A DNA stretch of 64,000 bases from Paracentrotus lividus. Lineage: Eukaryota; Echinodermata; Echinoidea; Camarodonta; Echinidae. Location: NCBI GenBank assembly GCA_940671915.1, contig CALNVZ010003425.1, positions 38,622,954 to 38,686,953 on the forward strand, read 5' to 3'. Position 1 is the stretch's first letter. The number at the start of each line of letters is the position of its first letter. The translations under genes were made by a program, and so were the position numbers. The notes beneath the pieces were generated by a model. It saw nothing but the letters and a program-made list of their open reading frames with translations. It did no database searches and had not been told where the DNA came from. Of the stretch, positions 51,401 to 63,400 are shown piece by piece.

Positions 51401-54400
51401 TTTGGTATCAATGGAAAGCTTGGAATCTCTAGTTTCAGAAAACTTATAAAGCACAAAGTGTTTTTGACTTATTGACTAAGTTTTGGTGGACCAAGTGGAC
51501 ATTAGATGAAATGATCATTAGACAAAATGGGAATTAGACAAAACTAGACAATTTACCAACACCCATGCGTAAAACTTACTCGTCCACCATGAAGATGGAT
51601 TCCTCGATGCCTGCATCCAGTCCATTCTCCCTGTCTGCTGCTGCTGCCGAGGAGGAGGACAGACCCATAGCATCTGAGCTTGAGGAGTCAAGAATAGGGA
51701 GGGATGCTACTGCAGCAGAGGAAGGCGCATTGGTTGCTCCTCCTGTCATGATATCACTATCATCGATGCCTTCTTCCTCCTCCTCGTCCTCGGGCTCAGG
51801 CTCAGGGTCGGCTGTGTGAGGATGCTCCAACATCCAGGTTGCTAGCACACTGATGCGCTCCGGGTCAAGTTCACCTCGTGTTCCTAAGGGTAAGGGATAC
51901 GGTTAAATCTGTCTATTAAGACTTATGATTGATTGAGTGATTTGATTGATTCTATGTCATATACATATACACATACATATACATGTACATTTGTAGTTCA
52001 ACAAATTAAGCAGCATATAATATATATCTTAAAGAACTAGGGTCTTCAGATTTCATGGGGAGTGGATCATAATTTGCTGATCCCAGAATTTGTGAAAAGC
52101 ACTTGAAATACCTGTCTAGAAGCTAAATTTCTGGACCACAGCAAAACAATCTGTCCCACCCAGGACAACTTCGGGTATCATCGGGCCAGGGAAAGGGAGA
52201 TTTAACGACTTTACCAGATGAAGCGATGGGTGGAATAAACAATGCGTTACATAAGACTGGCAGTGGCCAGATGATGCAAAACAGCTGCTACGGGGTAAAC
52301 ATACATGGTGTCAAATTACCCATGGGATCTCCCGACCTACTGCCTTTAACAGGATAGCCCAGCGCTATGAAGCCAAAAAGAAGGATTTTTTTTGGAAACA
52401 TAAAACATAAAGAGTGACCAATCGACAGGTGGGCTTTACAGACGGGTTCAGCAGTACATGGTTTACATGTACAAATGTATGTCTTGTTTTAGTTGGATTA
52501 TAAGGACAAAGTTGACCACGAGGGTGATGAAAAACAGTCTAAAGGTGACCATATTAATAGTAAACCTCACTAAATCTGTTTCAATTGTATGTTTTCTTAA
52601 ATAAAAAACATGAAGACAGGTCAGTACAGAATATTTGTTGAAATAATCACAAAATGAACAAATCAAAAGAGAATACAAAATGACAAGGTAAGTTTTATGC
52701 ATATTTGAATGCAGTTATTATTTTTTTTAATGTACTAAGAGGATGTGATATCACGATACTACAAATCGTTAAAAGGGAATCTAGTGTAGTGGGAAGGTGT
52801 GGGAAAGATGCAGAAAATTATTGCGAGCTTTCCTGTTATTTTCATGCTATTTGGGAAGAGTATCATAATAAAAAGCTCCACAAGAAAAGATTGCTCTTTA
52901 ATTGTCCTTATAGTCATAATATAACCTAAAATATACCAATACAGCTGAAATGTTTGGGTCCCAAACATTTAGTGTTGCCCCATACATACATTTCTGTGTA
53001 AGTGCATATGACTCAACACTGAATTGGCTTATTTTCTTGTCATTTTGGCGATACCAAAACCTCACAGCACATAATAATGCTTAGGTAAACTGTTATCACC
53101 CTTTCCAAAGCACTTTTAGACAATGTCTTCCACATTTCAATCTCCTGACCTGAACAATAATTTCACTTTAACCAAAGATAAAATCAGTAAATTGACTTAT
53201 GATATCTGACATGACATTTGAGTGGATAGCCATTTACCTGTGACTTCCATTGCTTTGTGGATGTGTTGTATAGTGAAGCCCATCTCAAGCAGCGGACCAG
53301 CAATAGGAGGAGGAGGGGGTGATGCAGCACGCCTGGCTGCTGCTCGGTTTGTGGCTGAAGAAAGGTAGAGAAAGAAAACATTAATTATACAGTCTGCAAA
53401 ATAAAGGAAAAACGTAATTTAGTTATGAAATCTTCTCAAATGACCTGTCTCCAATTAAAGGTGAAAGATCCCTTGTGACATCACACATATCAGGCGACGG
53501 TGGTGACGTGTCAGCAGGAACCCTTGGAGGTCCTCTGGGTTGAGGTCGTAAGGACGTAAGGTCAAAAATGGAAGACATGATTCCATGTCATTGCTGCATT
53601 CTTACCTGTAGCAGAATTTCTTGTGACGTGGCAAGGATCAGGCGATGGTGGTGGAGTGTCAGAAGGAACCCTTAGTGGTCCTCTGAATTGACATCATAAG
53701 GTCGTAAGTTCAAATATGGAAGATATGATTCCACGTCACAGCTGTGTTCTTACCTGTTGCAGAATCCCTTGTAATGTCGCAAGGATCAGGCGACGGTGGT
53801 GGAGTGTCAGCAGGGACCCTTGGAGGTCCTCTAGGTTGACGTCGTAAGGTCAGGGTGCCATTATTACGGGTGATCCTCCGTAGTCTCCTAGGAGGGACGG
53901 AAGAGGATGGAGTGGGAGGGGCGGAGACAGGGGCCAGAGAGAGGCCTTCATCCTGCGATTGGTCGTGATTCTCTCCATGAGGAATAAGACAGTCTTGGTT
54001 CTGGGAGGGTTTTAAAGTTGCTGGTGCTGGTTCTGTATGGGGGATTTGGGGAAATCAATACATTGGTGTGAACGGCAAATCTCAAATATATATATATAAA
54101 AATGTAAACGACACCAACAAAATTTATATGATCTTCTTCTTCATCATATATAGAATACCTCATACTATCCATACTCGTATAACAAGAACAGATTTTTTTC
54201 TGTAAAATAAAACCAAAAATATTGTACATATCTTCATAAAGTGCAATAAACTGACATTCTAAAGAATGCTGACACAGTAGGAAAATTTATATTTTCATTG
54301 AAGACTTCATTTGTATGGCTGATAGCCATGATTTTGTTAGAATGTAGTCCCGCGTCTATCTCTCTATGCTCCCTTTTTCCTAAAATCGTGCCGACCCCTT

Positions 54401-57400
54401 TTTCAAAGGTATAATAATGTAAGAACTGATATATATTATTATCACTATTAAATCAGGAGCAATGTAGCCTTGTTAAACATATCTTAAGACCATCACCATA
54501 TAATTACAATGCCTGTTTTTGTAAATGCAGATTTGAGATGCAGGAATGAGATGCATCTAAGCCATCAAATCTCCACGAAAAAAAAAAAGCCCCACATACC
54601 TTCAGTTGTGCTCCTCTCATCACCCTCATCCACTGCAAAGGGAGCCTGGGCCGTCACTTTCACCAGCATAGCTTGCGCCCTCTCCAGCTCAGCCACGGAA
54701 ACGACACGTTTAATAGGCGAGGGCATAACAGCCTGCTTGACCAACCGACGCATGATGGATCTTAAGGTGCTACGAAGTTCCTCCAGGTTTTCCACGCTCT
54801 TGGGCGGGTCGCTTCCCTCGGATGACTTCGGGCTTGATGGTCTCGAGTTGGACGAGGAGGACGACGATGACGATGTCGATTGGGAAGAGGATTTTTCTTT
54901 GCTGTTTTGGCGTTTGACAGATTTGTGGGTCGTGTCCATTTTGGGAACGAGGAGCATCTCAGCATACTTGCTGCAGCCAATGATGGTTCCTAGAGACTTC
55001 ATTGCATTGACCTGCATCAAGCCAATATAATGAGATCCATGTTTCTGTATTTCTTCAGTCAAATACCCACTACAATTTATGCTCTGCCATATTCAATTCA
55101 ATACAATTCCATAATTCAAAAAAGGTTCATTTGAAATAATATGTCTGGCAATACCAGCAATGAATTGTATATATTTCACATTTCAAATGCACTAATACAT
55201 AAATAGATAATACAATGAATATTTTACAACTTAAAATAACAATACACTGAATATAGAATTGATGATTCTAAAACCATTCATATTAAAATGATGTCCAAAA
55301 TATACATTAAATGATAAAGTTTGTTTCCTATACTATAATCTTGCATAATGGCTATTGAGCAAACGAGTAAGGCTTGGAAGACAACTGTTTTGAAATTGTT
55401 TTGTGATAATCAAATAATAGCCTCATACCAAGTCTACTTTTTATTTCAAGGGATACAATGATAAACCCTTGCCTATAAAAAATATAAAAAATATTCACAA
55501 TTATCAAGTCGACAAAACAAGATTGATGTGTCAGTAATCTTTTATTCGCATACCCACTACAATTTACGTTCTGCCAATATCAAATGATAGTCTCCTACCA
55601 TGTCTACTTTTCATTTCAAAGGAGAAAATTATATTGTATAAGCTGAAATTTTATTGATGGTCTTATTTGTGCGAGGATTTAATTTCACTAAGTTTGTGAG
55701 TCAGTTCTCATGAAAGTTTTAACTTCAATATACAAGTGTAAGGCTTTTTATGATAATAAATTCATGACAAAAATAATGATATCAAGCCCTCCTTATTCCC
55801 CCCCCCCCCAGTAAAAAAAAATGTGAATACATTGTATATCTGTACACAACAATGTGGGCTTTTACAACACTGCAGTGTATGAAGAAAAAAAAGAAGAAAA
55901 AGAAAAAATTGAAGAAGAAAAGGCATTTATGTTTAAAGACTTACCCTAACAAGTGCCAGCATGACCTGTTTCATCTCTAGCTGTGCTTGTTCAATTGGGT
56001 CTATCGGCTTGGTTACCACACTCTCTCTTCTTTCAGTAGTTGGACCTGGTTCTACTCCAGTGCTGCTTGCAGATATTGTACTAGGTTCCTTACCTAATAG
56101 GGAAAAAATTATGAAATATAAGATTATTTGTGACTCGTCGCCTCAGAACCATCAATAATTGGTTTTCTGAATAGGAAAGCATTGATACAAAATGTAGCTC
56201 TTCGTCAAAACGTGATATTTAACTCGGTTATACTTTAGTAAACTAAAAGTGTTTCATATCATTGGATATATTGTAATATCTAGTTTCAGAAAAGGTCCAC
56301 ATAAAAACCAAAATATGAATTCAGAGCCCTTTAACATAAAACCTATACCCTCAATCTTATGATCAATTTTAACATTCAGTACACGGTTTACCATAGACTT
56401 GTGATTGATATCAAACGTAAGATCGATAGTATCTTTTATGTTACAGGGTACTGGTGACTTATTGGTGGTATTGGAGGTTCACATTTGTCATCTTTCATGC
56501 AATGATTGGTTTCTTAATATTGTCTTAATATTGTCTAGTAATCATATTGATTACAAAGAATTAAGATGCATAGATTGTTTCTAGAATAAATTTGCCAGGT
56601 AAATGTGAACAATGAATGACCCGAAAGGGGCCAGGGGACGGTGGGGAAGACAGATTTTGCCCCCTCCCCAATGATGTGACCCAAATATGAAGTGCAAAGT
56701 ATAAATATGCATGGATGGATTTTGCCCCCCCCCCCCCCATATGAGGTGACAAAAATACTAGGACCTTTAAGGATTAAGGCAGCTAATCTCAATTCAAAAA
56801 TTCAGATCAGCTCTATTAATTAGAATGTGATTTCCATTTGTGTTGCATGTAAAAAAAAAAAATCAAAACAAAAACATGGATGAGTGTGACAAACATATCA
56901 CTGTACATACTAACCTGTTTTTGAAGAGTTTGTTGTTGTTGTTGGGGGGAAAGCGGAAGGTGGAGACGGGACATCTATAGTGGAAGATGATGATGTGGCA
57001 TTGTTCACATTGTTGTCAGGCTGAGCAAGGTGAATCGTACAAGTACTGATGGACATGGCAACAGACACGTCTGGAAATACTGATGTATCCCCTGTGGATG
57101 TGCTGTGTATAGGACTAGACGTAGCAGGGAGACTCGTTGCTTCTGCGCTAGTCGGTGTCAAGGCATCCTGGCTTGTGGTCATGGCTTGAAGATCTTCACT
57201 GATGCTTTGCAAGACTTCCTCCACCATCTCTGTTGTGACAGACGCAGTGTTGGCATCATGTTTGGTATCGCTTCCTACAGGATCAGCTGTAGCAGTTTCC
57301 TCTATGGTCTTTACAGGTGAAGAAGTTTCTTCTGCTGCTGAAGCTACTGCATCTGTCTGTCCCGTCATTGGTGGGTCTGGAGCTTCTTTCAACTGTGTAT

Positions 57401-60400
57401 CACCTGAAAGTCATCACACAAAGAGATTAGATTATGTTGTTGATAATGATACAAAAGCAGCTATATGTATATCCATTCCTTTACATATTTATTCGAAAAA
57501 GCTGTCCTGCATGTAGATCACACCTTTCATGACCTTTATGTTAATGTTCTTCACTCGATTTTGCTCAATTCCCTCAAATATTATTACGTACAAAATATCA
57601 TAAAACCTACTATATCTTCAAAAACAAGGCAAAAGCCAGATTGTGTCTCACCTGACCGTGACTACATAACGTGAAGATTTCCCCAAGTACATCCCTAACC
57701 AAGCTTGATTTCACAAGAGAAAACATACTATATCTTTAAAAATAATAAGGCAATAATCAAGCACTTCTTTGTTTGATATTCTGTCAGTCCAAGATATCCT
57801 TAGTGTCTTTTTTCAATAACATGTTTGATAAATAAAATGGAACTACATGTATTTCTCTTGATGAAGGAAACCCCAAAAAAGAACCCCAAAGAAATGCTTG
57901 TTGTCCATTTATTCTGCGCAATTTTTTTTTTGTCAATTGAATTAAAAATACTCCTTGCTCATCTATGAATTGCTCTTTTGTATTTCACAAGTTGTCGAAG
58001 AAAGAAGAAAAGCAGAACTTAAACGTGATGCATTCAATATTTTATGAAATGTTTGCTTTCATCTTGAAAAATGATCATTTTTCTATCTGTACCACAATTA
58101 GATCGAATAAATATCAGTATCAAACATACCTTGAGCTCTTTGTTGTTCTTCATCCATAGCTTTAGCTATGTCCTCATCAAGTGACCTCTCCAATAATTCT
58201 TTCTTCTTCTCCTCCTCCTCCTCCTTCTTCTGTTCTATCTTACCCTCCCTGACTACATCCTTTACCCTCTTCCCCCTCTCCCCATCTCGCCTTGTTACCC
58301 CCTCCCTTGGAGACGTCTTGGGAGTCTCCTCCGCTAGACCAGAGAGGAGGGCTAGGTCAGACAGGAGAGAAGGGGTCAGGCCTTGCAGTCGACCCGTGTC
58401 AAAGGTTAGAGGTATCACTGGTTCCAAATGGGATATTGCACTGTCACTGCAAGCGGCAAAACACACACACACACACACATTTACAGGTTACATACATGGG
58501 TTAAAGTAGAACACAATTGTTTATAAGAAAGAACAGGTTCTAATTGTAATGGAATAGGTTGGCAACAATTCATGCAAGAGATTAAATATGTGAAAATTCA
58601 CAGCTATAACTATTTCTCAGCACTGTCATTGAAAACAACATACATGTACATGTAATGGGTCATGTACATACTATTTTTACAGGGGAAAGAAACAAACCTG
58701 GAAATGGAATCAAACAACAGATATTTATAATGACTTCAATATATATGTATGAACCAAACTTTAATTGAATTATACAAAACTTCTAAAAATCAAATATGTA
58801 ACACACTATATTTCAGAATATTTGATTAATAATCTTTCCATGAGTATCAACACAAAAAGTCAATTTGGGGAGAAAACTTAACCCTAATCAGACTGGGGGG
58901 GGCCATCATGGCCCCCCCCTCGACATTTTCCGCAACCACTCCACCGCACGAAATTTTCTGATCGCGCCGCTTGCTGACTTTTTACTTTCAAGTCTTGCGC
59001 ATCTTTTGAAACCATTTTCGCAAAAATCGGTCGTACCGTTACGACGCTGCACGATTTTCAAAAATATCCGTCAGACCGAAAATGGCTCAAAAACGTGATT
59101 TTATGTACAAAGTCAATGCAAATTGAGTTTTCTCACCTAATTCATAAAGATATGATTATTTTCACTTTCATTGGCTGAAATCAATTTATTTTAGCATATT
59201 TATGCTTAAAAATGGTTCTTAAATGATTTTTGCATAAAAAAAAAAGGAAAAACAAAAGGTCGAAAAAACAAAGAAATACATAAGAAATTCATAAAACAAT
59301 AAAATACATAAGAAATTAATTTTGAAACGAGAATTTTTTTCTAGTACAATTGTTAGGAATGCTATAAGGAATAATAATACACAAAATTAGCATTCTAGGA
59401 GCTTTATTTTTTCAATTAGAGCAAAAAGTATGATTTCATGCATAAATTAGCATAATTAATTCATATAAAAAAAAATCATATTATTTTGGAAAAATTAACA
59501 GCGCAGTCTTGTAGATTACATGGCTCACTACCATCATGCAAATTTTCGGCGCAGTCGCGCGATCGGCGGCCGAGATCTTAGGGGGGGGCCATCATGCCCC
59601 CCCCCCCCCAGTCTTGACAGCTACCAAAACACCCCAGTCTGATTAGGGTTAAAGAAATGTACATTTGATATCTTTCTCACAATCAAAACTGATATTCTAT
59701 TTCCAAACACAAGTAAATGATTTAAATCTCACCTGATATTTGCATCGCCGTCTTCCCACTGGACCTTAGCCGAAGAATTACCGACTTTGGCCACTCCCAG
59801 AAGGACTGCTTCCCTTGAGGTCTGCCGGTGGATGCACCGCCCGCCCATACGTAGGCCCTTATCAATACCCCCAATGATAGCTAAAGCTGGCCAAACCTGC
59901 TGACACATGTCTTCTAGACCTACATGTATCATACATAGAGAAATTAACTCAAAGGAAATACAATGGGTAATAACAAAGGAGGGGTGAAGGGGGATGCATC
60001 GCTCTCCCATACGTAGACCCTTAACAATACCCCCAATAATGGCTGGAGCTTGCCAATCCTGCTGGCCCATGTGTTCTAGACATAGCATTGATAGAGAAAT
60101 ATACCCAAAGGAATTACAATCTGTGACAGAAACATGTAGCAAAGGAGGGTTCGGGGCTTTCAAAAGAGATAATGCCTACTTTAAACAAGGTGGTTCGCGA
60201 ACCACAAGTCTCGCCTAATTTCGCTATCAATAAAACATGCCATATGACCTTTTGACCCCTTAATAACCTCTGACCTCATCATCCTCATCAAAACACAAGT
60301 GGTATTAACCAAGGATAATTTATACCAGGGGTGAACAAAACTGCCATTAAAAAATGAGTGAAAGTTAAACAAAAAGTTTAAGAAAAGTCGATCTTTAAGT

Positions 60401-63400
60401 TGACCTTTTGACCCCTATATGACCTTTGATCTCACCATCCTTATCAACACACATGTGGTATTACCCAAGAATTATTCGTACCAAGTGTGAGCATAATTGA
60501 TGGAGAAATAAAGAAAACAAAAAGTTTAAGAAAAATTGACCTTTAAGTTGACCTTTTGACCCCTATATGACCTTTGATCTCATCATCCTCGTCAACACAC
60601 ATGTGATATTACCCAAGAATCCTTTGTACCGAGTGTGAACACAATTGAAGGAGAAATAAAGAAAACAAAAAGTTCAAGCAATTTTTTCCTTTAAGTTGAC
60701 CTTATGACCCCTATATGGACTTTGATCTCATCATCATCAACACACATGTGATATTACCCAAGAATCATTTGTACCAAGTGTGAATACAATTGATGGAGAA
60801 ATAAAGAAGTGAGAGCAAGTTAAACAAAATCTTTAACATTTTTGTAACAGATGGCCTCATATCATTTGACCTTTTGACCCCTAGATGACCTTTGACCCCC
60901 ATCATCCTTATCGACACATAACCCGAGTATCATTTGTACCAAGTGTGAACACAAATGACGCAGAAATAAAGAAATGAGAGCAAGTTGCACAAAAAAAAAA
61001 ACATAACAGACCAATAAAAAAACGTAACAGATCAACAAAAAACGTACATGTAACAGATCAACAAAAAACGTAACAGACCAACAGACTAACAGGAAAAGTG
61101 ATCACTATGTCTCTGCCGAACTTCGTTCAGGTGAAACAAAAAAGTTCAATGTAATAAGATTGCAATGGAAGTTAATTGTAGTATCTATAAAGTAGCTTGT
61201 AGAACTGTAATAATCCTTTGCAAAATCATTTAAACATTTAAAATAATAAACATTCTTCTGCCTCACTCTACAATTGGCAATCTTGCGGCAGCAACCATTG
61301 CTTTTCAACAAATCTTGTGATCCTTCTTGATTATATAAATATGACATTGGCTTACTTTGAACTGCAGTTTCCATCTTTCTTTCATCAGAAGAACCTGGTA
61401 ATTTTTCCTTCACACTATCCTCCTTCTTGTCATCTTTCTCTCGATCCTTCAAAGACTCCTTTGTTCCTTCAATCTTGTCTGATACCGAGGGGGCATCCTG
61501 CTGCACCCCTCCCTCCTCCTCCTTCTCTACAGTGCTGTTTATTGTTTGTGGAGTCAGTGTTGTCTCACCACTCTGACTGATCTGTAAGTCCTCCTTGCTG
61601 CCAACTTTCTCTTTCACTGGTTCACTTGATTTCTCTTCAGTCCCATCCCGTGTTTTTTGTGTTACTTTAGTTCCATCCAACGTTTGAACTTTGTCCCCCT
61701 TTCTTTGTTTCGAAGGGGCACTGCTGATTTTCCGCTCACCTTTCCCATGGCTTGCATCACCATGGAGATGACCTAGCACCTGACCTATGGCCTTGAGGCG
61801 GTCAAGAAGACAGGTGTTGACCACATCGCGCCACTGGTCATTCCGGTGTAACCAGTTGACCAATGAGATGTGGGCTTCGGACATGATAGAGGTCATCGGA
61901 GCACACAGAGGGTCACCAGGGTAAAGGTCACGTGGTGCCCCTCTGACCTGCATGTCACAGATCTTGACCTGTAAAAAACAAATGGATTGAGAGAGAAATT
62001 ATTAGAAGTGAAAAAGCAGTAACCATTAGTAATCATTCATCCCTTTATATACATTTTTACATATATTTGTCATTGACATAAATGTACCTTCATATGATTT
62101 AATGATAATACTTTGAGAACTTCCTTGGACTGTTGTGAACGGACAATGTATATCTATTTTTATATTTTATGATGGGAAAGAACAATAAACATATTTTTGT
62201 AATACCAATGATTGAAATCATACCTTTTCACCAGGATTACTGCTATAGAACATGACTACAGGGTAGAGCTCAGTCGCCTCAATGTCTTCAAATGCCAATC
62301 GTGGTTCCTATACCCAAAAAAAAGGAGTTAGGAAGATTGATATCAATTAGGTTTTGATAATTAAAAGTGGAAATATCCAAAAGAAATCATAAGATCTGTA
62401 TATTTACGATTCTGTGTCATTATACAATATGCATATGAAATATTGCTCAAAACAATAAATAGATATCGGAAGTTTATATTCTGAAATTGCATCTGATGAG
62501 CATACCGTAGCACATACCACTTCTTCCAGTCGCCAATGATATTCTTGCTACCAAAGCACCCAAAAGGTTACCATTCATTTTTGGTTTAAAAAAAAAAAAA
62601 ATCAAAAAATTGGCCGTTGGTCAGGTCTTCCCTGGTGAGGGATGAGGTGCAGAACCCCTACTTAAGGTAGGGTAGCAATGCCCCTCAAAGCAGTCCTGCA
62701 CTTTTGCTGTTTAATAGCAACATTAAAAGCTGGTCTAAATAGCTAGTTTCTCTAATTATAAAAATCTGCATTTTTTTTTTCAAACATAAAGACAAAGATA
62801 AAGTCTTTTTTTTTTTAATTCTCCTTTTTATAATTTCAATTTTGTTTTGGTTAGGAAAACGTTAAACATGATTACCATATACTTTGTAAATAAGTATCAT
62901 GTTCTTGCATAATGAACAATGAATGTTTTTAATTTTTTTATGGAAATGGAAATAAAAACAATTATAAAGCCGAATTCAGATTCAAATCGTGGGGAGTATC
63001 ACCCCTGGCACTAAAAATAAAATCCACTTTGACAGAAAAAACGGAGACCCATCTCACCTCTCCATTCTTTCCAAAGGACACGGTCCTAGCTTCCATGTCC
63101 AGGACACAGGTCACATGATCCCCCTGTGTGAAACCTGGTAGTGTCAGGGTATGCTCTCCATTGTGGTAGAGATTACCGCTGTAGGCCCGGTATAGCCACA
63201 TGTCGGAGGTCGTACGGTGGCTGAAATCCCTGACAGGGTAGCGTGACACGCCCACACACGTTCCTTCGTTTCCCTTGTTCTCTTTCACGATGTTGAACTA
63301 TCGAAAAGAGGTAAAGAGACACAGGAAATTTTTTTACTTTCAAAGAGAATTAATCTAAAATAGCAGTGAACCAGCAAAAAGCATGAGAATACATTCTATA

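Noticed and set aside
61105..61354. Extension of the w4 open frame past the chosen donor
   Set aside because: The sequence turns AT-rich, and only the GTAAGC donor at 61353-61354 gives the phase needed for w5.
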